Part shown: positions 52,301-64,000 of the stretch, piece by piece
Numbering within the stretch: the stretch's first letter is position 1
How the letters are laid out: the number at the start of each line of letters is the position of its first letter
Source: Acanthaster planci
Lineage: Eukaryota; Echinodermata; Asteroidea; Valvatida; Acanthasteridae
Length of the DNA: 64,000 bases
Assembly (NCBI RefSeq): GCF_001949145.1
Contig: NW_019091365.1
Coordinates: 710,005 to 774,004 of the forward strand
Reading direction: 5' to 3'
Notes under the pieces: generated by a model
Database searches by the model: none
Seen by the model: only the letters and a program-made list of their open reading frames with translations
Told to the model about the DNA's origin: nothing
Made by a program: the position numbers and the translations under genes

Positions 52301-53689
52301 GCGGTTGGCTGAGAAAGCCCGCAGATCAGCGGAAAAGGGACAGAGGTCGGTGGACAAGGGTCAGATGTTGATGCGGGTTCAGAGGTCAGCAGAGAAACGT
52401 CGGAGGATGGTGCTGGAGAGAAACCACAGGATCAGCCCAGGGAGGTCTCTTAGCAGAGGCCTGAAGAGGAAGGGGCAAGACACAGCGTCAGTCTCCCCGG
52501 CAAAGAAAAGGTACATCTCAATCAAGGCTGTTGCCCTTCTTTTTTTGCCCTTGTGGTTTCTAACATGCTGTAAAAGTTCACCAAGTGAAAAATATTGTTG
52601 AAAGATTAGAAATCAGCTAAAGAAAAGCTCGAAGGAGAACGTCAAAGCAGTCGAAGCCAGAACTATCAACACTTTGATTCACCTGCCAGTTTGTAGCCAG
52701 TCCTCACCCAGTCTTTGCTTTTCTTTTCTTTCTTTCTTGGGCATGCGCTTCACACTTTCAGGCCGATACCGACTAGAAAATCTCCCCGCAAAAGAGTTTC
52801 ATCAATCCAGGTTCAGGAGGGGAAGCCCCTGGCAGAGAAGACAAACAAGGACTCCTGCCATGCCTCGTCGTCGTCGTCATCTTCCAGCTCAAAATCACAA
52901 GCGATGTCACGTTCCCAGAGGACAAGAATGGTAGGAATATCATCTCATTCCTACATGCAGTATCCTGATGAGTCAGTGCCGTGTTGTACAAGTGAAAGAT
53001 TTCAAGCTAAATTTTGAGGCCCCAAGAGGCTAGGATAAGAGAGCGGATAAAGTTAAGCTTGATGACTTGGAGTAGCGATGCACAAGATGGTGGAATTTTG
53101 CAGTTCTAATAAACCACATTTCTCAGCTTGTTGAACTTCAAAAAAAGGTTCAAAACAATATCTGAACTGGAGCTGTTGGATGGCCTATATTATCCCATCC
53201 TAGAATGTCCCGTCTCGTTTTATTGCTCAACACAGAAACTAAGGGTGATTGTCAAAGAGTCGCTCGCGAGCCGGGGAGTCACCAAAGGGAGTAGGTGCTA
53301 CGAAGCGTGCATCGAGCGACTGTACAAGATGGCAGAGATGTATGTCAAGGTACGTGGGGTTCTGAACAGACCCTGAAAATCAGTCTGTAAAAATTAACGC
53401 AGTGTCTGCGTCCTATTGCTGGAGCTCCACTCTTTTAACGCGAGTCGTACATCTTAAAATGTCGTGAATTTAGAGGCAGGTGCAGTTTATGAACACTCTG
53501 TTAGAATCAAGATTTCACACCCTCCTTTCCTTAATAAACAGCCTACTTTGAAAGGATTCCAATTTTTCATCTCCTTTTCCTCAGGACTTGAAAACATCCC
53601 GGGGCCTGAACGAGCAGATGAAGAGTATAGCAGAGGCCAACGCAGACTTCGTGGTGCAGTTCGAGCAGAACAGAATCAAGAATTCCTGA
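46323..53689 (+). CDS. MTBP: MTBP homologue (Treslin partner in origin firing; 5' exon missing)
   Basis: Seventeen exons join in frame: 46323-46397, 46539-46746, 47212-47273, 47382-47396 (15 nt, optional), 47698-47978, 48492-48635, 48919-49010, 49220-49407, 49673-49840, 50046-50162, 50539-50712, 51008-51145, 51547-51751, 52034-52510, 52762-52930, 53236-53349 and 53585-53689. They give 909 residues; human MTBP has 904. Matches to MTBP include DLKTSRGLNEQMKSIAE at the C-terminus, YCLDSG..RFSKMQQRYIRYET in the middle and LEVVCCVCRSDVPS. MTBP pairs with Treslin/TICRR to load CDC45 at replication origins and was first found as an MDM2 binder. The tail before the last domain is basic and Ser-rich (KSPRKR, nine Ser in a row), typical of the CDK-regulated linker. 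The initiator exon upstream of 46323 could not be found. The C-terminal two exons are the best conserved part. Confidence 0.92.
46799..46922 (+). mobile_element. Short hairpin element, copy 1, 12-bp target duplication
   Basis: A 124-bp insert flanked by perfect copies of ATTTGGTTATCT (46787-46798 and 46923-46934). It has TTTATATAACAGG near the left and CCTGTTATATAAA further right, then a tail AACATCTCCCCAAGGCAAAA..CATCTTGAAAAT. The same tail ends copy 2 at 48322-48461. It lies in an MTBP intron. Confidence 0.75.
48309..48474 (+). mobile_element. Short hairpin element, copy 2, 13-bp target duplication and perfect 43-bp arms
   Basis: The insert 48322-48461 is flanked by perfect copies of GTAGCACACTTTT (48309-48321 and 48462-48474). 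Bases 48321-48363 and 48384-48426 are a perfect 43-bp inverted repeat (TATATAACAGGTTTGCCCTT..) around a 20-bp spacer. The tail AACATCTCCCCAACGCAAAA..CATCTTGAAAAAT matches copy 1. It lies in the MTBP intron just before exon 48492. Confidence 0.8.
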
Positions 53690-54915
53690 GACAAGAACCA
53701 GTCGCGAGTGGTCAGCTGGAGAAGAGTTGACCCGTGGGAAGATTCAGAAAGAAGTCGCAAAGCTGACGGCGAAATTAGAAGATTAGGACATGTAGACTGT
53801 GCGAGGCCCATCACACAAAGGGCAGGTGGAGTGTAACCCTCCGGCAGTGAGGCTTTTTATCTGACCCTGGCCTCAGTTTCAGATGCCGTGACTCCAGGTC
53901 AGTGCTTTGTTCTTGGCTGGGTAAAATCGACACGCGACCACGTTTATCTAAACAACTGTTTAGATTTTCGCGGTCAATTTTGCTGTTTCAAAATTTCGAT
54001 CCTACAAAAAAATACTCATTCGTCGTCATCTGCTCAGAGCACTTTTAACGCAAGTGTCCATCCGAGACCAGAAACGTTAAAAAAAAAAAAAAAGACAAGA
54101 TTTCAGGGGAGACTATACATTTCATGACTCAGGCCATCACCGGTCATCACTCAGCAAGACTGGATTTCAAGTATTATGAACTAGTTACAGCTTACACCTC
54201 AGGGCTTGGTTACAAGGGTTCTACGTTAGTGCCCCGAACCATCTATGCACCGAGTGGATAAAGTATCGACTTGCACCTTAATGCCCTAAACATCAGGGAT
54301 CTAGAGTACCAAAGCATGACATCATTTGAATCAGGACGTGTAGCGCACTGGTTATTGTGCTGATTTCTTTTGTACAAATAACTCTGTGCACGACGTATTC
54401 ACGTTACTACTCTGTAGACATTTCATCTATGCAATTCGAGCCCATGTTTAATTTCGTGCTTGATTTTTTTTCCAATACTAATTTCATCACCTTCCATGTA
54501 TTATTGTAAGGCCATGTTGGAATCACTTGACTTTAGCTTACAACTATAGACGAATTTGGCGCGAGCCACAGCCAAGCAATTCCAAGTAATTGGCCTAGTC
54601 GAAGTAAACATCTGCATTTTTTTTGAAGATTTAAAATGAAGGTGCACATATTTACTTTTTTACCATCGAGGAAAAAATTAAAATTACGAGTGCTCATTGA
54701 GCTTGTTTGTTTGTGGGTGTATTTGTTTATTTTTCCCAGGAAATTTTCCAGCTTGCGATTTCACCGTATGTCAGTGTTTGTCAAGCATTCTGTCTTTACT
54801 AAAGGTTACTCAGCCCTTTAGTAAATCTAGGTACTACCAAAAACGGAATTTGTGAAACAACTGTAATCAAGAACACACCGAACTCCCCCCGAGATAAAAC
54901 CTTCAAAGCACTCAT
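53690..54915. other. Convergent intergenic region between MTBP and HYDIN
   Basis: This should hold the MTBP 3' UTR. No AATAAA was found on the plus strand here; ATTAAA near 54676 is one possible variant. I see no further genes or clear repeats. Confidence 0.4.
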
Positions 54916-54921
54916 TTTATT
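54916..54921 (-). terminator. Candidate poly(A) signal of HYDIN
   Basis: AATAAA on the minus strand about 1.03 kb after the HYDIN stop codon. Confidence 0.4.
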
Positions 54922-55950
54922 TTTCTTTCACACAGTGACCAAGCAAAATATAGTTATAAGACAAAAATCCTGTTTTTGGGAAGTGTTAACATTTCTATGT
55001 ACAAACAGGAACATGGCATGGAATGGTTTACAACAGGACGGAGATTGAAGCTTTTAGTAATGCAGTTCATTTGCATATTTTAATCTTAGGAAAATCCAAT
55101 CATTAAGATACAAATTCCATTGGTTATACAGTGAATATGGACGGATACCAGTATACCATTAATGAATAATTAAAAAAGCAATTCAACATTCAGTCGTAAA
55201 TTTCTCATGTATATCAATTTATTAGATGAAGGAAACCTTTGGAGAAGTACTACCTAGAAGTACCTAATTTATTAGGTTCTAATCAACTGGAAATATTCTG
55301 TCTCATAAAAATTAAGGCCCAATCAAATATTTACAAGAAGTAATGGCATTTTTTTACACAATGCTCTAATTTACACAATACAGAAACACAGCATACTAGA
55401 TGTTAGACACCAAGTGCCTTCCAGAAAACTTCGAAACGCAGTTTCCGTGGCAACAAATTCCTGAACGATAAACTGCTCCCTGTTTTAAAACTCAGGATGG
55501 ACTTTTAGCTCAAATTGTTATTAATTAGTAAAAATGCACAAAATACTTCATAACCTGTACACACACATAATGCTTTGTGAAGACTTGGAGTGACTTTCAT
55601 ATTATTAACAGGCAAAGAATCCGGTGAATATAATACCTTGTGTCTACATGTACTAATATTTGTGCAGTCCATGGAAGTCTCTATTTCTGCATGATACCCT
55701 TTTCTGGGGCAAATTCTCCTGAAGTCAATATGTTCCTTGTGAACATGTATTTCTTTGGTTTCCATGGAATGGACGGATGTTGGCAGATGATGAAATTGGA
55801 GTCCGAGAGAAGAAACTGAAGTAAACTAACACCTTAAATTATTTTGATTATTGCAAAACTTCATATCTTTTGTAACTGAAATCTGTGTGTCTATAATACA
55901 TAAGATGAATGACCTTGTTGAAAACCTCATTAGATGGGTCAGTACGTAGC

Positions 55951-58900
55951 TCAAGGTGTAACTCCTTTCAGGTAGAACGTCCAAGCTACGTTGGCGTTAC
56001 CACCGGCCGACCGTGGGCAGGTCACTACCAGCTTGCCCATCTTGGGGGCCTTGCTGGGGTCGGGGTTCCCTTCGTAGCCCACGATGATGTTGTGCTGCTT
56101 CTTGCCCCGGATGCTCTCGCCGGGCTTGCAGGAGAAGGCCGGGTTGTCCACCTGGAAGGTGAAGGCGGTGGTGTGGGGGAAGATGTTGCGGAAGGGGATG
56201 GAGGTGGTGGAGCCAGCCTTGACCGCGTAGGGGCCCTGGGGCTTCGGCGGGATGCAGGTGCCAAAGAGCGGAAAGGTGTACTCGCCGCCCACGCTGGAGG
56301 CCACCGTCAGGTGGCCCCGGGTCTCGCCCAGACGCGACGGCTCGAAGGTGATGTCGATGCTGACCTCTGAGCCCCCGCTGGAGCCTGGTGCAGCCGTCAG
56401 GTTCTTGTCGGAGTGGAAATCGCTGTTGTCAACCTAATGCACAGAAGCAGAAAACACTTGCTTTGCAGTCGTCTATACACAAGTATTGCAACTGAGTACA
56501 CCTCCACGAGGATGAGTATGAGTAACGTCTGCAGGAGTATCACTGCATTTTTATGAGTACAATTACTTCTGCATGAGTACAGGTACATGGAAACCTTCCT
56601 TGGATTAAAGTAAACAGTATAACAAAAGTTTCATGAGTATGAGTACCCAAATAGTACTCCAGCATGAGTACAAGTCCTACCAAACTGATATAATCTGTAC
56701 AAAATCTTGTCAATCAACTAACACCTTTACAGCATTACACTGCAATGCACACTGTATTCATTTCTTTGTAAATCCACCCAAAACATAGAGTGCTTGGGCA
56801 ATAGTAGGTGAAAGGAGTCACACGCCGAGTGGTTCCTAGCAGTAAAATGACGACACGCTTAAAATGCATAGTGCTGTTTGCATAGAAAAATTCACTTTGT
56901 AGAGTTTCAGGGTGAAACTTTCAAAGCTGGTGTAAATCAAATACCTCCAATAAGAAAATGATAATGGACATGCCCTTGTTATAAAAGAAAAGTGCTAATG
57001 TGCATGGATGTCAACATTATCCAACATGGTTGAAGATGAAACAATACATCGTGATGGCAAAATTGCAGACGACATGCAAACACCTCTGAAAAACACACAT
57101 TTCTGGCAAATAAACTAAAGACTTGAAACCTTGAATCCTATCTGGTCACACAAACCACAGAGAGACATCCTTCAAAGAACTGGCTGAGTTGGTGTGACTT
57201 CCCTGACCCACCTTGCAAGTGTACTCTGTTTTGACCTTTGCGAAGTTGACGAAGCGGGCCGTCTGCTGCTGGTTGCCGCCCAGCGGCGCCCGGAAGTACA
57301 CGGCCTTCTCCGGTCCCGCCGCTGTGGCCGTCAGCACCAGGTCGTACTGGAACATGCCCAGCTCGGCGCTGCTCAGCTGCAGCTTGCTGTGAGTGACGCC
57401 CGTCTTCAACGGCAGGAACTCAAAGCTCAGGGAGCCCTGGAGCAAGACGAGAAAAGAGATGTTGACGTCGTGCGATCTCTGTGACACAAAACATCAGTCT
57501 TCTCTGGAACTTACCAGACATTCAAATACTTTGCAACCAAGTTGAAGTATGTTGTACATGGAACTCCAAGACATTTCTACAGTCAAAATGTTCCACAGGA
57601 AATCTTTGCAGTTTGTTTCTGGGAGTAAGGGAACAATGCCAAATGAAATATGGAACAATTCCAAGTTTACATTTTACCCTCAGGTACCTGTAAGCCTCTG
57701 TAGAACCTAGTACAACCTCAAGATGACCCCAAGTATAATTGTACATTCTCTCGTAACGGCCAATGTTGAAGTGAACCTTTTTTATCCAACAACTACTTTG
57801 CTGAAGTCCGTTTGAGCGTACTTTCACTTCTCGACTATTTAACTTGAGAGTGTAAAAAAGGCAGGTCAAAATTAGCAGTCCTACATCAACTTTGGGGAGA
57901 AAGGGGGTGAGTAGGCAAACTGTTTTGTGACAAATATCTGTCTTGGTCGGCATCAGGTTTTAGAAATTCTGGCAACTTGGTGTTACGATGCATAGAGAAG
58001 CTTGACAAGGATCGGTCAACCCCACCAAAGCAACAAGGAGCTAGTAATGCAGATTTCTTTTAACAATAACAGTTGTATACAGTGCCAAAATCCATCAAAA
58101 TAAAACTCAAGGTGCATAATAATAAAATCAAATCCTAACAAAATATAACAAACTTCATTCAAACAAACAACAATGAAAGCTATTTATTTATTGATTGATA
58201 TCTGTTCATCCAACAGCGCACTCAGCGCCAGTTACAGTGTGAAGTGATCATCGAGAAGACATTCAAGAAATGTCCAGTTTTAGAGATGGGGGGAAAACAC
58301 TGGATAAATGGTCCAGGGAAAATCTACAGAATCAGGCAGGGACTGAAAACCCAATCCACATGCTGACCGAGGTGGGATTCGAACCCCGGTCGCAGAGGTA
58401 GAAGGCGAGGAAAGAGCCACTACACTAACCCGGCTCCCCCAGTTGAAATATTGACAAATATCTGACACAACTATTGTAGCTTCATGCGTCTCCCACAGTA
58501 CACGCGTACACATGACCGGATCACTTCAGTCTCCAGAATTCCAAGAGAGCTCACCTCTGACTGTGGAGGCACCACCAGCTGAGGGGGCAGCATGACGTCG
58601 GCGACGGGGCAGTTAGTGGTGAAGGTGACGGGCACGGCCAGCGGGTTGTCCAGGCAGATGGTGTGGGAGGTGCTGAGACGGACCGGTGTGGTCATGGCGA
58701 TGGTGTCCATGATGCCCGGCGCCGTGCTCTTGAAGGTCACGTAGTAGAACTGGAACTCGCTCGTCACTTCGTTGCGGAAGATGACCTGCGAGAGAAGGGA
58801 TGACACGTCAACGCAACAACCTGAAACTATGTGGAGGAGGTCACCATGTCAAGAGAGGACCGGGCCGACAGTAGACGGAGGAGGTAACCGCATAGAGGGA

Positions 58901-61900
58901 GGAGTGGGCCAACGTGTAGGAACAGAGTCTCTCCTCGGATTCACTGAAATTTCAAAAGATGTATCACTCGACGTATCTTTCAAGAGGACCTTTGTTGATT
59001 TCTTCCAAATGACAACGTACACGATGGAATAGCTTCAAAGGGATGGCCATTACTATCTTTTAACCATGTCTGATTGTTACAAATTTTGTCAGATTTTTTG
59101 GGGGATAGCTGCAAATGGTCCACAACACCTTTCACTCTAACCCTCTTGCAACCATTAAAATCCTACTCAGAGATTTAGGGGGACTTTATTGGATAGAGGA
59201 AGGCAGAGCCAAACCGCTACTGCTATGCACTGGGTTTGACGATCCCAGTAAAGTACAAAGCATTTGCCACTGTTTCCCGTGAAATGAAGGCTTCAGGGTG
59301 GCTGTAGAAAGATTCCCGGCAACAACATGCCACGGCAGGAGTGTTCAAATCCAGCCTCTACTCACCTTGGCCGAGTAGGAGGCCTCCTTGTGGCAGAAGA
59401 AGTTGAGCTTGTAGTCCCTCTTGCTGTGGCCCGGCACGTCGATGTAGTCCAGCCCCTTCAGCGTGGTGGCCGTGTCCAGCTTGTCCGGTTTCATCATCTC
59501 AATCACCACCTTGAATCTGTGGGAGGGGGGGAAGACAATCGACGGAGCATTCAGCTGCCAATTATTAGAACCTGACTCCAGGAAAACAAGCAATCTGACA
59601 GCTTGTAAAATGGAAACATGACAGTGCCACAAAGAAAGCAGCACGACACACTTCAAAATTAGCACGATCATGACGCACGCGGCGCAAATGGAGATTTCTA
59701 GTTCGCAAGTCCCAATTCCAGTTGAAATCGCGCTGCCTGTACTTGGGAAGTTCACACTTGAAAGTTGAATCTCAGTTGTCACATTTTTTGTGTGGATTCA
59801 GGACACCATTTGAATCATTGGTATATCAAGAACTCCCCTTTCACCATTTGAATCATTGGTACATCCTACATCCAGAATTCCCCCCCCCAGATATATTCAC
59901 AATTTTTTAGCTTTAGGGTATAATTTTTTCTCTTAGTTGAAATAATCAGCACGTAGAAATGATACCATCAACTTTCTTTGGTGATGGGGGGGGTTCTTTT
60001 ACAAATGAAAAAAAATTAGACAGTCATTTGGGGAAAACAATTCAAATTTGCCACTCGCATTCTGACAACAATCACGCTTCCTTCCACCATAAAATGCCCA
60101 ACAGTGAACCCACCTCTGAGGCCTCTTGAGCCAGTTGGAGACTGACAGCAGCTCTGTGTAGTAGGTCTTGCTGGGCACCTCCTTGTTGACGCTGCCCGCC
60201 GCCTTTGGAGGCTCGGACACGCCCGTCAGATTGTACAGGAGCCCCGAGCCATCCGGTAAGGCGAAGAAAACCGTCCCCTGCAGGAAAAGGAGTTTAAGAC
60301 AATTTACTGAGGTATCCGGTGAGGCACAGAATACCGTGCTCTGTGAGAAAGGAATCAGTTTGAAAATTACGGAGCCATCGAGTAAGGTAAAGAATACTGT
60401 CCCCCAGCAGGTAAAGGGACCCTAACAAATCACTGAGCTATCCGATGAGGCAAAGAATGCTGTCCTCCGTATGAAAAGGAACATGATGTTCGGTGAGAAA
60501 TCAAGGGAAATGTAGCATGGAAAGACATCTGAGTGAATGGGCACTCATCAACTATGTGAGACTTATGAACTGGATGCAGGCATCCCAAGACCAACCAACT
60601 CACCGTGTGCTTCTTCCCCTCGGCTGTCATGATCAGTGGCCGGTAGGTCATCTCGTAGGGCTTGCTCTGCTGGGGCTCCAGGACGATGGAGTCTCCCCCC
60701 GTCCAGTGCTCGCCCTCGATGACCGGCCGCAGCTCCCAGCGCTGGTTGGTGCGGTTGTGCAGCGTCAGGCTGCGGGTGTCCTTGACTCGGACGTGGGTGT
60801 TGAAGTGTAACACCTCCTTCTGGGGCTGGCTGCCGACGCACATCCCCGTAAGGACCAGGCGTAGAGGACGACCGCCCTCAATGTGGCATCGCAGCTTCTG
60901 TTGATGAACAAGAAGAAAAATTTTTTGGTAATATTTGTACTAAATATAAAGAAATAACTGATTTCGATGTCCTGACGGTCTGGCATTGCCCAATGATTTC
61001 TACACAAAACTTCCACCGATTAGACATTAATATTGAATTTGACAGTAGATAAGCTGTACTTTGTACAATTTTAAGTATATTCTGGCAGTGTTATAGTTAA
61101 GGCCATCACAAGTCCTTTCACAAGACCAGTGCTATGGTGACAAAGCATTGGGATGCTTGTGTGACCATTCCTTTGAGTAGCTTGTGACTTAAGACCGGAT
61201 GACCTGTGATTAACTTGTGCTGGACTTTGCAGGGACTTGGGAGGACTTTGCAGGGACTCGGGATGGACTTGCAGGGAGTTGGGATGGACTTGCAGGGACT
61301 TGGGATGGACTTGCAGGGACTTGGGATGGACTTGCAGGGACTTGGGATGGACTTGCAGGGACTTGGGATGGACTTGCAGGGACTTGGGATGGACTTGCAG
61401 GGACTTGGGATGGACTTGCAGGGACTTGGGATGGACTTGCAGGGACTTGGGATGGACTTTGCTGGGTATGCAAGATATGACCTTGGTCATATTCCACTCT
61501 TGATACTCGACAAATTATGAGTGATCTTAGCTTGCTTAGTCCAGTAACCAGGCATTTTTGTAATTCATTTTTGGCTAAAAATGGTCTAAATCTCCTTGTG
61601 ATTGTAGAACCCTGTGTCTGGCTTCTTGGTGTGACAAAGTAAGCAATGTGGGTAGGCCACTTGTACTTTTTGCACAGAGACTCTAAGGAAATCCAGCTTT
61701 TTGGGGACTTACATCGTAACGGATATCCTGGCTCAGCTCCTTGGGGAAGAAAGTGACTTCAAAGGGGACCGTCATGCCTGGGGAGATGTAGCCCTCGGTT
61801 GGGTTGATGGAGAAATCGGGAGCAAACTTCTCCACATTCCATTTGAAACTGGAAAATAGAAATTCATGCAATACAGCCTGGCATGTCTAGTTCCCGGCAC

Positions 61901-63857
61901 TCACGGCACATGCCACTGTGCTGGTTTCACATAACAGATAAAGGTAACCACGCTGTCATTTTATTTTAGGAAGCTTCAAAATAAACTCTAGAATTTTTCA
62001 CAACAACACAAGAAGGCTGGGTGTAACAAAGATCTCTGCTGGAATCCTTGCAGACTTTTTCGTCCACTAACCTACAATTGATGCAATTAGCAAGAAACAA
62101 TACCTGAACGGCAATTGAAGCATGCCCTTCCAGTAATTTCTTTTGGAATATGAGTCCTTCCAATTTGCCAGAGAGAATTTCAGAGGGCTGAGGGGGCTCC
62201 GTGGGTGGTGAGGTTACGTTCTTACCCTGCTCCTATGTCACCAGTGTTGCACATGAGAAGCTTGCGCGTGGTGCTGCTGCGCTGGACCACGGCTCCGAAG
62301 GGGATGGACTCCTGATCCAGGCTGATGTCGATCCCCTGGCAGGAGCCCGTCACAACAAACAGTGGCTGCGACAGGCCGGCGCACTCCAACATCACCTGGA
62401 ACGGAGGTTAGGAAGTGTAAACGATTTGAAGAGTTTCACTGCGAGGTGAACCGTGGAAGATTTGCATTCGATTCTGTTGAAAACTATCGCAACATCCTGA
62501 ATCAAAAATGTTGAGTCTCTATCAAAACATCTTATAACGGTCAGAAGTTTTGTCCTGACGTCACCAAAAGGCTGCAGGCTAAACTGTGGAAAGGAAATTA
62601 AACCAAAGAAGAAAACAGGCGGAAAATAAACATCACAACACTGACCAACCAAGATGACCTCCAAGATCAAGTGCCCTTACCAGGGTGAAAATAGGGGATT
62701 TAAATGACCTCAACCTTGTTTTTCTCGGTGTGACGCGTCCACCAACCGCACTAATAGGAGAGTCCATATCACATCCAAATCGCTTGCAATATTGCTGCTC
62801 ACGGTCGGGCACAATGGTTAATGCGGATGGTCAAGCTGAAGGTTCCCATGCTGTTTGACGTGGATTGTGCGGGGACTCTTCTCCGACCCCGTTCCCCTTG
62901 TTCCATCCCCTCCCCCTCGTCCTTACCTCCTCCGTGAACTGTGGGATCCGACACTTGGGCGCAAAGACCAGGTCCAGGTTGCAGCTGCCCCCCTTGGGCT
63001 TGAGATGGATCTCCTTGGTGGGCGCCAGGGACAGCACCTGGGGCAGCTGCTGCAGGATGGGGCTGAGCGGGGTGATGACCACGCTGAAGGCCAGCGGGGC
63101 GGGGCTATTGTTGACCACCGGCACGGTGCGCTTGACCGCCTCGCCCACGCGCAGGGCGCCGAAGTTGACCAGCCTGTCCTTGGCGTTGGCCACCTCCACT
63201 CGCATCTCGGTGCCCTCGCCCAAAATTTCAACCTGGGTTGGGGTGAAACCAGATCAAGAGGCTTACTGCATTTTAACCAACTTTGGAACTGGCTAAGAAT
63301 TGTGGAACAATAAAGTCTCTTGATTTTTCTAACCCCAAAATTTTTCGATGACAGGAATTTTGCCTCAAGACAATGAAATTAGTTTTCCTTGGTTTTTTTC
63401 ACTTATCCACATTTTTTTAAACAGGAGATTTCAATGCTCTTCTTGAGAATTAACGGTTGTTGTCTTCAGAAAACCGATGCAAAACAATTTACTGACTCCA
63501 ACGACAGAACTCAACAGCAAAGTTTTGTCAGGTCAAGCTCACCTTTAGTTCAGAGTATGCAAATTTTATTTTAAGGTCAATTTAACTCCCAATGCTGCAA
63601 CATGCCAGATTGAATATGCACCCTCTAAGCACGTTTGGTAAGTAAAAAAAAATTTTCGAGCAAGTCAGCAGAGCAAACGGCCTAGGCGTACCTGAGTCCT
63701 GGACAAGCCATTGATCTCAAACACCACCAGCTCGCGGTACTTGACAGCCTCCCTGGGGTAGAAGGTCAGCTGGACATCTCGGCTGTCCCCAGGCTGCAAG
63801 ACGCAGGCTGAGAACTGTACCTCCAGGTGGGAGGTACTGGTGTACAGACAGTCAATG
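55951..63857 (-). CDS. HYDIN: HYDIN, C-terminal ten exons (ciliary central-apparatus protein)
   Basis: Ten exons join in frame on the minus strand: 63857-63692, 63232-62927, 62395-62226, 61848-61713, 60897-60604, 60277-60114, 59516-59366, 58785-58555, 57436-57212 and 56433-55951 (TGA). They encode 774 residues. The protein is a string of immunoglobulin-like ASH/MSP-type modules. HYDIN-specific runs include KWNVEKFAPDFSI..PTEGYISPGM, TVFFALPDGSGLLYNL, NWLKRPQRFKVVIEMMKP and, at the end, GGEYTFPLFG..PPKPQGPY. HYDIN is a very large protein (about 5,100 residues in human) of the C2b projection of motile cilia; its loss impairs ciliary bending and causes hydrocephalus in mice and ciliary dyskinesia in people. 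The N-terminal bulk lies beyond base 64000. The exons are rich in G and C at third positions, which opens long false frames on the opposite strand. The gene is convergent with MTBP. Confidence 0.95.
58178..58440 (-). mobile_element. tRNA-derived SINE in a HYDIN intron
   Basis: Reading the minus strand, the element starts GGGGGAGCCGGGTTAGTGTA. It has a pol III A box (TTAGTGTAGTGG) and a B box (GGTTCGAATCC) about 35 bp later. It then continues through a conserved-looking body (CTAAAACTGGACATTTCTTG; CTGGCGCTGAGTGCGC) to a 3' tail AATCAATAAATAAATA. This is the layout of a tRNA-derived SINE with a short A/T-rich repeat tail. Target duplications were not clear. It may belong to the Deu-SINE group of deuterostomes, but I could not test that. 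Confidence 0.8.
61090..61470 (+). repeat. 21-bp minisatellite in a HYDIN intron
   Basis: About 11 copies of the 21-bp unit GGACTTGCAGGGACTTGGGAT (one base longer in the two leftmost copies) run from 61228 to 61465. The flank 61090-61230 has AAGACC and CACAAG words of the dispersed repeat found around METTL9. The period is a multiple of three, so all frames are open, but it is intronic (between exons 61848-61713 and 60897-60604). Confidence 0.9.
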
Positions 63858-64000
63858 CTGAAGGGGCGAACAAGAACCAATTCAGGTCATCTGCATCGAT
63901 TTTGGTTTTAAAATTTAGCCATACATTTTGTTTCCTGTTACTGAGAGTAGCCATATCGTTTTGTGGGTTCAAGCAGACGTTGAATGCCCTCTTTACAGAA

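Noticed and set aside
55909-56370. Open frame of 153 codons on the plus strand
   Set aside because: It is the antisense shadow of the GC-rich last HYDIN exon; its composition (Gly, Ala, Val runs) is an artefact of third-position GC.
61071-61520. Repetitive proteins (VHPKSLQ, MDLQGLG and similar) on both strands
   Set aside because: Produced by the 21-bp tandem repeat in a HYDIN intron; no splice or start evidence.
62855-63313. Open frames of 143 and 152 codons on the plus strand
   Set aside because: Antisense of the HYDIN exon 63232-62927; no protein-like features.

Overview
The window is animal nuclear DNA: AT-rich, intron-rich, with spliced genes whose proteins match bilaterian families throughout. 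The gene set (an NFAT5-type NFAT, MTBP, HYDIN, METTL9) and several short mobile elements suggest an invertebrate deuterostome, most likely an echinoderm; the species cannot be fixed from sequence alone. There is one assembly gap (18424-18544) and a single ambiguous base at 22876.

Layout. (1) 227-3766, minus: 5' half of METTL3, the m6A RNA methyltransferase catalytic subunit; the rest lies off the left edge. (2) about 4350-16968, minus: an NFAT5/TonEBP-like transcription factor with at least 11 coding exons and a probable long 3' UTR; its first exon is not resolved. (3) 17.0-23.3 kb: repeat-rich block with a MITE, an inverted repeat pair next to the gap, and a 0.9-kb DNA transposon remnant with intact 6-bp target duplications. 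(4) 22.6-24.4 kb, plus: a THAP zinc-finger protein in one coding exon. (5) 27033-27791, minus: a NUDT7-like Nudix CoA diphosphatase, flanked by two copies of a 1.5-kb local repeat (25.0-26.5 and 30.05-33.65 kb), the second split by a 1.7-kb hAT-like insertion. (6) 35039-38759, plus: METTL9, five exons. (7) 41791-45636, minus: ribosomal protein eL14 with an ATG-only first coding exon and a TOP-type start. (8) 46323-53689, plus: MTBP, head-to-head with RPL14. (9) 54.9-63857, minus: the last ten exons of HYDIN, convergent with MTBP.

The genes are mostly housekeeping or ciliary and do not form one pathway, as expected for an animal chromosome. HYDIN, NFAT5, NUDT7 and METTL9 all lie on human chromosome 16 (from memory), so part of the window may preserve an old linkage group. 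Every coding junction listed was checked by hand for GT-AG borders and reading phase; no database search was possible. I found no new multi-gene system. The most unusual items are two copies of a short hairpin element in MTBP introns with 12- and 13-bp target duplications, the transposon remnant at 20992-21900, and the insertion at 31045-32763 whose empty site survives in the neighbouring duplicate.
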